This document shows positions 1 through 5,951 of a stretch of DNA of 6,160 nt, one piece after another. The stretch spans positions 1-6,160 of the forward strand of contig CAZXBB010000353.1 of the NCBI GenBank assembly GCA_964638815.1, written 5' to 3'. A program made the translations under genes and the position numbers. The notes beneath the pieces are model-generated. The model made no database searches. It was not told where the DNA came from and was given only the letters and a program-made list of their open reading frames with translations. The DNA comes from CAZXBB01 sp964638815. Lineage in GTDB: Bacteria > Planctomycetota > Phycisphaerae > Phycisphaerales > SM1A02. The stretch's first letter is position 1; every line of letters begins with the position of its first letter.

Positions 1-141
1 GCCGCGCAACCAGCGCGGCAAGCCGATCGCGTGAGCGTTCGGGCGAGCCGATGGCATATCCTCTCGATACGTCGAGGCTCGAACGAGCGCTCACGCGATT
101 GGATCGCCCGCTGGACGACCCGGTTCATGCATAATGCGGGC
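1..141 (+). repeat. Structured repeat element, copy 1 (right part; left end outside window)
   Basis: This stretch aligns with 2106-2242, the right-hand portion of the complete element. Conserved blocks are the hairpin with an AACCA loop (1-19), the 5' arm of a long hairpin (23-47), its 3' arm (78-102), a GGATCG-CCGCTGGACG block (101-116) and the terminal repeat TTCATGCATAATGCGGGC (124-141). The hairpin tip (48-77) is not conserved in sequence between copies. By comparison with copy 2, about 100 bp of the left end should lie before base 1. Immediately beyond the terminus the sequence is CAGG, whereas copy 2 is followed by TACG, so homology stops at GGGC. The final bases also encode the C-terminus of the minus-strand fusion gene. 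No transposase is visible, so a non-autonomous (MITE-like) or functional RNA/DNA element is inferred. Confidence 0.8.
23..102. other. Long imperfect hairpin of repeat copy 1
   Basis: Bases 26-47 pair with 99-78: 19 Watson-Crick pairs, one G-T(U) wobble (38/87) and a tandem G/A mismatch (42-43 with 83-82). The stem extends outward through 25/100 (wobble), 24/101 and 23/102. The first 12 pairs (26-37) are perfect. At the tip a second small stem, CTCGA (63-67) with TCGAG (72-76), closes a TACG loop. The same fold is present in copy 2 with compensatory changes. In minus-strand sense the stop codon of the fusion gene lies in one arm. No T-run follows, so this is not a classical intrinsic terminator. 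Confidence 0.8.
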
Positions 142-2007
142 CAGGACGAACCGCCGTATCGCCACCGCCACGCCGTTGTCGTCGTTGCTCGGGACGATCG
201 CATCGGCCAGATCGCGGACGCGGGCGGCGGCGTCGCCCATGGCCACCGCGAACGCCGCCCACTCCATCATGCCCAGATCGTTGAGACCGTCCCCGATCGC
301 CATGACCGATGCGCGGTCGAGACGCGACCGCTGCGCGATCCGCTGGAGCGCGATGCCCTTGTCCACGAGGGGGTGCATGATCTGGAGCAGCGTCGGCTCG
401 GGCTGGAACAGCGAGACGTGCTGCGTGCGCCAGAACGCCTCCTCGATCCTCGGGCGCACGGCCGCGATCGAGGCGGGCGCGCCGAACAGGTTGAGCTGCG
501 TGACCGGTGAATCAAGATACCTGTCGAGCGGGCCGATGCCGTCCGGCTCGAGGTTGACGCCGGCCCGGACGGCGAACGTCGGGTCGATGCGGTCGGTGAA
601 CCAGCGGTCGAGCACTTCGATGCCGACCAGCAGATCCGGCTCCACCTCACGCGCGGCATCGATGACCGAGCGCGCGATCGCGCCCGGGAGCCCCTCGTGG
701 TACTGCGGCCGATCGTCGATGGGATTCCAGATGACGGCGCCGTTGTAGTTCACCATGGGGCCGTGCAGGTCGAGCGTGCGAACGATGAACTTCACCGATC
801 GCGGCGGCCGGGCGGTCGCGAGCACGACGAGGCAACCGGCCCGCTGGGCGGCGCGGCACGCCTGCACGACGCCCTGCGCGAGACGACCGTCGCGTCGGAG
901 CAGGGCGCCGTCCACGCTCACCGCGACGAGACGGATCGGCGTCCCGGGCATCGGCCCCGCCTCCGCCCCGGGCGTCCGGGGGCTCTGCGCGCGCGCGGCC
1001 GGGGGTGCGCCCGGGGGTGCGCCCGGGAGTGCGCCCGGAGGCGCGGACGGAAGCGCCGACGCGCGCCCGAGCAGCGACTCCAGCGCCGGCCCGAGCTCCG
1101 GGTACACGAAGTGGTAGCCGAGCTTCCTCGCTCGTGTCGGCACGACGCGCTGGCTCATCCCCGCGTACCGTCCCAACTCCCCCAGCACCAGACGCAGACC
1201 GAGCAGCGGCACCGGCAGCCAGCTCGGCCGCCCGATGACCCGTCCGAGCGTGCGCGAGAACTCGCGATTGCGGACCGGGTTCGGCGCCGTGCAGTTGATC
1301 GGGCCGCGGGCGGCCGGATCGCGCAGCGCGAGATCCGCGATGCCGATGACGTCGCGCCAGTGGATCCACGGCATGTACTGCCGCCCGCCCGCGACGGGTC
1401 CGCCGACGAACCAGCGGAACGGCCGGACGATCTGCGGCAGCGCGCCGCCGCGCGTGTCGAGCACGATCCCGAAGCGCAGCGGGACGACGCGGACGCCGAG
1501 AGCCTCGGCTTTCCGCGCCTCGCCCTCCCACCGGATCACCAGGTCGGCGAGGAAGTCCCCCGGTCGCGCCGGCGCTTCCTCGTCGCGCTCCCGGTCGCCC
1601 GTCTCGCCGTACCACCCCACCGCCGACGCGCACACGAGCACGCGCGGCGGCGCGGCCGCGACGCGGATCGCCTCGACGACCTGGAACGTGCTGTCCACGC
1701 GGGTGCGCACCAACTCGCGCTTGTGCCGGGCCGACCATCGCCGACCCGCCACCGGCGCGCCGGCCAGGTGCACGACCGCGTCGCAACCGTCAACGGCGCG
1801 CTGCCAGTCGCCCGGGATGCTGGGGTCGCCCTCGACGACCTCGACGGCCGGGTTCACCGCCGTCGCGAACAGCTTCTCGGCGCCCGCCCGCGAACGCGAC
1901 AGCACGACCACATGGTCGCCGCGCTCGACGCGATCGAGAACGAGACGCCGACCAAGGAGACCGGTGGCGCCGGTAATGAAGATGCGGAGGCCGGGCACGA
2001 CGGTCAT
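91..2007 (-). CDS. Fusion protein: SDR epimerase-like (TIGR01777/YfcH family, DUF1731) + Cof-type HAD-like domain
   Basis: The product has 638 residues. Residues 1-315 resemble the TIGR01777/YfcH atypical SDR family: nucleotide-binding GATGLLG (13-19), HLAGAPVAG (80-88), a CASAVGWYG active-site region with Ser128 and Tyr133, and a DUF1731-like C-terminal helical part (about 265-315). The physiological substrate of this family is unknown. Residues 316-357 are a Pro/Ala/Gly linker. Residues 358-620 resemble Cof-type HAD phosphatases: motif II Thr398 (LATARP), motif III Lys550 (VDKG) and motif IV GDGLND (572-577). Motif I, normally DxDGT, reads SVDGA (364-368), so the nucleophilic Asp is missing and phosphatase activity is doubtful. 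I chose the ATG at 2007 because the SDR fold begins there; upstream codons to 2088 read through a repeat element. No clear ribosome binding site is seen. Residues 623-638 and the stop are encoded by the other repeat copy. No signal peptide is seen, so the protein is probably cytoplasmic. The fold calls are firm; the function is uncertain. Confidence 0.93.
   Translation of the reverse strand: MTVVPGLRIFITGATGLLGRRLVLDRVERGDHVVVLSRSRAGAEKLFATAVNPAVEVVEGDPSIPGDWQRAVDGCDAVVHLAGAPVAGRRWSARHKRELVRTRVDSTFQVVEAIRVAAAPPRVLVCASAVGWYGETGDRERDEEAPARPGDFLADLVIRWEGEARKAEALGVRVVPLRFGIVLDTRGGALPQIVRPFRWFVGGPVAGGRQYMPWIHWRDVIGIADLALRDPAARGPINCTAPNPVRNREFSRTLGRVIGRPSWLPVPLLGLRLVLGELGRYAGMSQRVVPTRARKLGYHFVYPELGPALESLLGRASALPSAPPGALPGAPPGAPPAARAQSPRTPGAEAGPMPGTPIRLVAVSVDGALLRRDGRLAQGVVQACRAAQRAGCLVVLATARPPRSVKFIVRTLDLHGPMVNYNGAVIWNPIDDRPQYHEGLPGAIARSVIDAAREVEPDLLVGIEVLDRWFTDRIDPTFAVRAGVNLEPDGIGPLDRYLDSPVTQLNLFGAPASIAAVRPRIEEAFWRTQHVSLFQPEPTLLQIMHPLVDKGIALQRIAQRSRLDRASVMAIGDGLNDLGMMEWAAFAVAMGDAAARVRDLADAIVPSNDDNGVAVAIRRFVLARIMHEPGRPAGDPIA
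997..1044. repeat. 12-bp tandem repeat (4 units) encoding the interdomain linker
   Basis: Four consecutive 12-bp units, close to GCCCGGGGGTGC, run at 997-1008, 1009-1020, 1021-1032 and 1033-1044, with the outer units diverged. On the minus strand they are in frame and encode GA(L/P)PG-type residues (about 322-337) in the linker joining the SDR and HAD domains of the fusion gene. Being a multiple of three, the unit can expand or contract without breaking the frame. Confidence 0.8.
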
Positions 2008-2105
2008 CGTAGCCCGCATTATGCATGAAGCGAACCGGTGGGTAGTCGAATCGACAGCCAATTCTCGGAGTGAAACGATGATTCTCAATCGGTCCAGGAA
2101 GGTGC

Positions 2106-2124
2106 GCTGCGCAACCAGCGCGAC
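2106..2124. other. Hairpin I of repeat copy 2 (conserved AACCA loop)
   Basis: GCTGCGC (2106-2112) pairs with GCGCGAC (2118-2124) around the loop AACCA; the pair 2107/2123 is C/A and 2108/2122 is T-G. In copy 1 the equivalent bases 1-19 give a perfect 7-bp stem with the same loop. An identical loop over a slightly variable stem suggests the loop may be recognised by a protein or by another strand; this is inference from two copies. Confidence 0.6.
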
Positions 2125-2127
2125 AAG

Positions 2128-2203
2128 CCGGGCGCGTGGTCGCTCGGGCGAGGCGCCGACGTGTTTGACACCACATCAAGCGCACGTGCGACCACACGTC
2201 CGG
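2128..2203. other. Long imperfect hairpin of repeat copy 2
   Basis: This is the counterpart of the hairpin at 23-102. Bases 2128-2150 pair with 2203-2181 with three mismatches (2135/2196, 2144/2187, 2147/2184) and one wobble (2132/2199). A small stem GTGT (2161-2164) with ACAC (2168-2171) forms at the tip. Compared with copy 1, the pairs 2131/2200, 2139/2192 and 2140/2191 have changed on both sides and still pair. The apical sequence is unrelated to that of copy 1, so the base of the hairpin is conserved and the tip is free to vary. Confidence 0.75.
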
Positions 2204-2284
2204 ATCGTCCGCTGGACGGTTCGGTTCATGCATAATGCGGGCTACGGTGTCGCAGGCCGTCAGTCGCTCAGGGCCGCGCGCCGG

Positions 2285-3016
2285 CTACCCATCGACGTGC
2301 GTGGTCTTCCCCGTCGCCGTGCGCGGAACGGACGGGACGGGCGTGAGGCTGATGCCCCCGGCGGCGTCGACGACGAGGTCGAACTCCTGCCCGGTCATTA
2401 CCGGCTTGTAGATCGCCTCGCCCTGCGCGACACGCACGCCCATCGACGCGGCGAGCTCCGCGTTGACGGCGATCTCCCAGAAGTGCTTCCAGACGCGCTG
2501 CTCGAAACGGCTCACGTCCGTTGACGCGTACCCGGGGGGGATGCCCCCGGGTGTATCGATCGTGTACCCGTCGATCGGCGCCATCCGGTCGGAGTAGATC
2601 CGCCGCAGGAGCACGAGCGTGCGTCCGTGCAGCGGGTGACCGGCCGCGACGTCATCGCGGTTGAACTTCACGGTCCACGCGTCCACGAACAGCACGTTGC
2701 CGGGGATGTCGAACACCCGCCGCGCCAGCTCGCCCCCGTCCTCGTCCAGCTCGAGGAACAGGACCTGCGTCTCGGCGACGACGCCGTCGCCGTGCATCTG
2801 CTGGTCGAGGATCTTCACCCGCGCGATCCGCTCCTCGCGACCGAGCCGCTCGATCATCGCCTTGCGGCGATCGAGCTCGACGTTCAGCCGATCGTTGAGC
2901 GTCTCGAGCTCCGCGAGCGCCTCGGCGTGCCGGTCCGTCATGATCCGCTGGTAGCCCGCGAGCACGAGCGCGCAAAGCACGGCACTGACGATGATGGTGC
3001 GGGCGATTCGAACCAT
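2285..3016 (-). CDS. Membrane-anchored coiled-coil protein, unknown function
   Basis: The product has 243 residues and I do not recognise the family. Residues 6-22 (RTIIVSAVLCALVLAGY) form a single N-terminal membrane segment or uncleaved signal. Residues about 27-75 are charged and heptad-like (EALAELETLNDRLNVELD and onward), consistent with a coiled coil. Residues about 76-225 form a soluble mixed domain with notable segments GNVLFVDAWTVKF (106-118), TPGGIPPGY (155-163), FEQRVWKHFWEI (171-182) and the C-terminal VVDAAGGISLTPV (215-227). The topology suggests a short cytoplasmic tail with the bulk outside the membrane. I chose the ATG at 3016 because the basic residue plus hydrophobic run starts there. 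The longer reading frame to 3193 translates a tandem DNA repeat and is unlikely. No strong ribosome binding site is seen. It is divergent from the large secreted protein gene at 3171, which may share regulation. A complete repeat element lies just downstream. Confidence 0.85.
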   Translation of the reverse strand: MVRIARTIIVSAVLCALVLAGYQRIMTDRHAEALAELETLNDRLNVELDRRKAMIERLGREERIARVKILDQQMHGDGVVAETQVLFLELDEDGGELARRVFDIPGNVLFVDAWTVKFNRDDVAAGHPLHGRTLVLLRRIYSDRMAPIDGYTIDTPGGIPPGYASTDVSRFEQRVWKHFWEIAVNAELAASMGVRVAQGEAIYKPVMTGQEFDLVVDAAGGISLTPVPSVPRTATGKTTHVDG

Positions 3017-3170
3017 GGGGTTTGCCGTCCCGTCGCGAGCCGTCCCGTCGCGAGCCGTCCGGTCACGAGCCGTCCGGTCGCGACAGGCAGTCTTTGCGCA
3101 CGAGAAGTCCCGCGCCCCCTTGCATCGGCAAACATGCAGCGGCTCCTGCAATTGACCGATAATCCTCTCC
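3017..3170. promoter_or_regulatory. Divergent intergenic region between the anchored-protein and secreted-protein genes
   Basis: This 154-bp gap must carry the promoters for both divergent genes. On the plus strand GATAAT (3158-3163) resembles a -10 box, but no convincing -35 is seen at the normal spacing. Transcription from it would begin at about 3170, essentially at the TTG start, implying a leaderless message or a start slightly further in. On the minus strand I see no clear promoter. Much of the half nearest the minus-strand gene is occupied by the 15-bp tandem repeat. Confidence 0.35.
3025..3084. repeat. 15-bp tandem repeat, 4 units, upstream of the anchored-protein gene
   Basis: Units at 3025-3039 and 3040-3054 are identical (CCGTCCCGTCGCGAG); those at 3055-3069 and 3070-3084 differ by one to three bases. 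The array ends 8 bp before the start codon of the minus-strand gene and would therefore lie in its 5' leader or promoter. In the frame continuous with that gene it would encode TARD(R/G) repeats, but the protein clearly begins after it. Copy number could affect expression of the neighbouring gene through spacing; that is inference. Confidence 0.85.
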
Positions 3171-5951
3171 TTGCGCCGGCGTGGATGCTCCATACCGTTG
3201 ACCGGCTTGTGCGCGCTCGCGCTGGTGGGCGCCGCCGCGACCGGGTCGCGCGCGGACGATCCGGCGACGGCGACCCCGTTCGTCGATCAGGATCCCTCGG
3301 GCGCGGGCGGCGGCGGGCACAAGCGACTGATCCGCCGCTTCGACTTCGAGGAGGCCGAAACGGTGCGGGTCGAATTTCCGCTCCAGTTCAAACGCAACAT
3401 CTCCGTCGACCGCGGCTTTCCGAAGTTCGGCAGGCTCGGGCTCGCCGGCGACGTCAGCGCGAACGGACGATGGTCGTTCCGGTTCGAGCTCGACGGGGGC
3501 TCGCTGTCGGCGGAGATTCCGACCGGGGTGCTGCCCGTGCTGCCCCTCGCCGACTACGTCGTGACCTGTCGCGTGCGCACGGACGGCCTCACGCACGCCC
3601 GGGCCCGCCTCGTCGCCCGGCTCCACGACGCCGCGGGCGCGCCGATCGTCGAGAGCACCGCGGAGAGCGCCCTCGTGCGCACCGGCGGCACGTGGGAGAC
3701 GCTGTCGATCCACGTGCGCGGCGATGACGATCGGGCGGCCGACATCGTCGTCGAGCTCCAGGTCCTCCAGCCTCGCCAGTACGGCTGGGAGAAGGAGGGC
3801 TCCGAGCGCCCCGTCCCCGAGGACGTGAGCGGCACCGCGTGGTTCGACGACGTCGCCATCTGGCATCTGCCCCGCATCGATCTCACCGCGGACGCGCCCG
3901 GGAACGTCTACACCGCCCCGGCCACACCGCGCGTCAGCATGCTGGTCCGCGATCTCCTGAACGAGACGCTGACGGCGACGCTGCGTGTACGCGACGTGGA
4001 GGACCGGACCGTCTACGAGGACTCGTTCCTCGCGCCGCGCGGCCGGCTGCCGCTCGCGAAGGACATCCCGCTGCCCCGGTGCGGGTGGTACCGCGCCGAG
4101 CTGTCGATCTACTCGGGCGACACTCTCGCCGGTCGCGAGACGCTCGACCTCGTCGTGCTGCCGCCCGATCGGCCGCGTGGTGTCCGCACGGCGGAGCGCC
4201 TCGGGGTCGCGCTGCCGCACCTGCCGATCGACCGGCACGGGTACGCCGCCGACCTCGTGCGTCAGCTCCAGGTCGGCGGAGCGATCGTCACGGTGTGGGA
4301 CGGGCGCATGACCGCCGAGCTCGCGGACGAGCGCGCGGCTGCGCTCCGGGACACGATCGAGGCGCTGCTCGTTGCCGAGACCGACGTCACGTTCGCACTC
4401 GAAGGCGTGCCGCATCACCTCGCGGGTGCGCTCGGCGTGGACCCGGCACAGGTGCTCGAGCTCATCGCGCGCGCGCCCGCGCAGTGGCGCGAGCACCTTG
4501 ACGACCTGCTCGTCAACTTCGGCCTTCGCGTGTCGCGCTGGCAGCTCGGCAGCTCGACGGAGCCGGACGCGTTCTGGAAGCCGGAGCTCGCTGCGCTCAC
4601 CCGGGCGGCCCGTGACCATCTCGCGACCTTCATCCCCGATCCGCGGGTCATCGTGCCGTTCACGGCCCACCAGGAGATCCCCCCCGGGCTCGGCCGGACC
4701 GCCGCGCACGTGAGGGTGCCGACGGCCGTTGCGCCGGGCGACCTGGCCGCGTACGCCGCCGCCTGGCGCACCGACGACGGCGATGCGTCGCTGCTGTTCG
4801 AGGTGCTGCCGGATCATCTCTTCACGCCCCGCCAGCAGGTCGTCGACCTCATGCTCCGCACGCTGCGGGCGTGGCGGCTCGGTCCGCCCGACGCCGCGCC
4901 GCGTCTGTTCATCGACGCGCCATGGCAGTGGACCGCGACCGGCCCCCAGCCCGTGCCGGTGTTCGCCGCCTGGCGCGGCCTGGCCGACGCGCTGCGCGGA
5001 AGACGCTTCGCCGGCGAGCTGCCGGCCGGCGACGGCGTGACCGCCTGGTTCATGGAAGACGTGAAGACCGGCCGCGGCGCGCTGGTCCTCTGGCGCGAGG
5101 AGCTGACCGCTGCGCCCGTCCCCCCGCTCGAGGTCCTGCTGGCCAACCATCCCGTTCGGCTCATCGACGCGTTCGGCAACGCGACGACGGTCGCCGCGGA
5201 GAACGGGCATCACGCGATCGAGGTCGGCGACGTTCCCGTCTTCGTCGACGACATCGACCTTCCGCTCGCGCGCTTCCGCGCCGGCTTTCGCGTGGAACCC
5301 TCGTTCGTACCGGCGATGCACCGCGTGCACGACGCGGAGCTCGTGCTCACGAACACGTGGGATGTCGGCATCTCCGGATCGGTGCGGCTCCGCGACGTCG
5401 AAGGCTGCGTCATTGAGCCGCGGCGCTGCGATTTCGCCATACTCCCCGGAGAGGAGCTGCGCGTGCCGCTGAGCATCGTCCTCGATCGCAGCGCGGTGTC
5501 GGGAGTGCGGCGCGTCGAGGCGGACGTCGGCCTCACGGCCGGCGGCTCGTATCGCCTGACGACGTACGCCGCCCTCGACATCGGGTGGAAGGAGATCGGG
5601 CTGCGACCGAGCTGGAGCGTGGCGAGGAACGCCCGCACGGGAGCGCCGGAGCTGGTCGTCACGCACCACATCACGAACCGGGGTGACGAGGTCGTCAACG
5701 TCGACGCTTTCGTGCTCGCGCCGGGTCTGCGCATGCGTCGCCGCCCCGTCCCCGCCCTCGCCCCGGGCGCGACCGCGATCAGGACCTTCCGCATCCCCGG
5801 CGACGCCGCCGCCCTCGGCGGCCGCAGGATCCGCGTCGGCGTCTCGGAGCGCAACGGGATCGCGCAGCTCAATCAACTGCTGACGATTCCGCGGCTGGTG
5901 ATGCCGGTAGCGGAGGCCGACGAGTCTTCGCCGGAGAGTCCCTCGTCCTGA
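3171..5951 (+). CDS. Large secreted multidomain protein with degenerate glycoside-hydrolase-like core
   Basis: The product has 926 residues and no named family that I recognise. Residues 1-28 are a signal peptide: basic MRRR, hydrophobic IPLTGLCALALVGAAATG, likely cut after SRA before DD. Residues about 52-236 resemble a CBM4/9-type jelly roll, ending in GTAWFDDVAIWHLP (221-234). Residues about 238-331 look Ig-like. Residues about 337-600 resemble a TIM barrel of GH clan A. SRWQLGSSTEPDAFW (455-469) matches the strand-4 pattern WxxGNEPD, with Glu464 in the acid/base place but the preceding Asn replaced by Thr. LFIDAPWQW (579-587) may correspond to a later strand, with Asp rather than the nucleophilic Glu. 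Residues about 640-690 (RLIDAFGNATTV, then PVFVDDIDLP) and 725-905 form beta-rich C-terminal domains similar to NEW3/NPCBM-associated modules. TTG at 3171 is chosen because it starts the signal peptide and a stop lies in frame just upstream (3153-3155). It probably acts on, or only binds, extracellular or cell-surface polysaccharide; catalysis is uncertain. Confidence 0.88.
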   Translation: MRRRGCSIPLTGLCALALVGAAATGSRADDPATATPFVDQDPSGAGGGGHKRLIRRFDFEEAETVRVEFPLQFKRNISVDRGFPKFGRLGLAGDVSANGRWSFRFELDGGSLSAEIPTGVLPVLPLADYVVTCRVRTDGLTHARARLVARLHDAAGAPIVESTAESALVRTGGTWETLSIHVRGDDDRAADIVVELQVLQPRQYGWEKEGSERPVPEDVSGTAWFDDVAIWHLPRIDLTADAPGNVYTAPATPRVSMLVRDLLNETLTATLRVRDVEDRTVYEDSFLAPRGRLPLAKDIPLPRCGWYRAELSIYSGDTLAGRETLDLVVLPPDRPRGVRTAERLGVALPHLPIDRHGYAADLVRQLQVGGAIVTVWDGRMTAELADERAAALRDTIEALLVAETDVTFALEGVPHHLAGALGVDPAQVLELIARAPAQWREHLDDLLVNFGLRVSRWQLGSSTEPDAFWKPELAALTRAARDHLATFIPDPRVIVPFTAHQEIPPGLGRTAAHVRVPTAVAPGDLAAYAAAWRTDDGDASLLFEVLPDHLFTPRQQVVDLMLRTLRAWRLGPPDAAPRLFIDAPWQWTATGPQPVPVFAAWRGLADALRGRRFAGELPAGDGVTAWFMEDVKTGRGALVLWREELTAAPVPPLEVLLANHPVRLIDAFGNATTVAAENGHHAIEVGDVPVFVDDIDLPLARFRAGFRVEPSFVPAMHRVHDAELVLTNTWDVGISGSVRLRDVEGCVIEPRRCDFAILPGEELRVPLSIVLDRSAVSGVRRVEADVGLTAGGSYRLTTYAALDIGWKEIGLRPSWSVARNARTGAPELVVTHHITNRGDEVVNVDAFVLAPGLRMRRRPVPALAPGATAIRTFRIPGDAAALGGRRIRVGVSERNGIAQLNQLLTIPRLVMPVAEADESSPESPSS

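Larger units (their letters stand above)
2009..2245 (+). repeat. Structured repeat element, complete copy 2 (~237 bp, MITE-like)
   Basis: The ends are inverted repeats: 2008-2037 pairs with 2217-2246 with one mismatch, and the core GCCCGCATTATGCATGAA occurs at 2012-2029 and, inverted, at 2225-2242. Inside are a GTCGA-A-TCGAC palindrome (2045-2055), two ATTCTC words, hairpin I with loop AACCA (2106-2124) and a long hairpin (2128-2203). Bases from 2106 onward align with copy 1 at 1-141. If the element proper ends at GCCC/GGGC, both sides are flanked by TA, which would fit a TA target duplication as in IS630/Tc1-type elements; however the right flank of copy 1 is CA. No ORF of transposase size fits inside. 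The element separates two minus-strand genes, 2 bp upstream of one start codon and 39 bp downstream of the other gene's stop. Confidence 0.85.

Noticed and set aside
1..102. Intrinsic terminator for the fusion gene
   Set aside because: A strong hairpin is present around the stop codon, but no T-run follows in the direction of transcription.
2008..2088. Longer start of the fusion gene (ATG at 2088)
   Set aside because: The extra 27 codons are translation of the repeat element, including its terminal inverted repeat, and the SDR fold begins right after the ATG at 2007.
2009..2245. Integron attC site
   Set aside because: The placement after each gene is suggestive, but the RYYYAAC and GTTRRRY core sites are not found at the ends, and the element is longer than usual attC sites.
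697..2524. Long plus-strand open frames (697-2028 and 1235-2524) opposite the fusion gene
   Set aside because: They are Arg/Ala/Pro-rich with no motifs, and one runs through the repeat element; the minus-strand SDR and HAD motifs are decisive.
3017..3193. Longer start of the anchored-protein gene (to 3193)
   Set aside because: The extension translates the 15-bp tandem repeat and overlaps the start of the divergent gene; the membrane segment follows directly after the ATG at 3016.
3063..5876. A 937-codon open frame on the minus strand opposite the secreted-protein gene
   Set aside because: Its translation is biased to Arg, Asp, Glu and Gly without domains, and it mirrors the codon pattern of the plus-strand gene, which has a signal peptide and recognisable domains. 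Long antisense frames are common in GC-rich genes.
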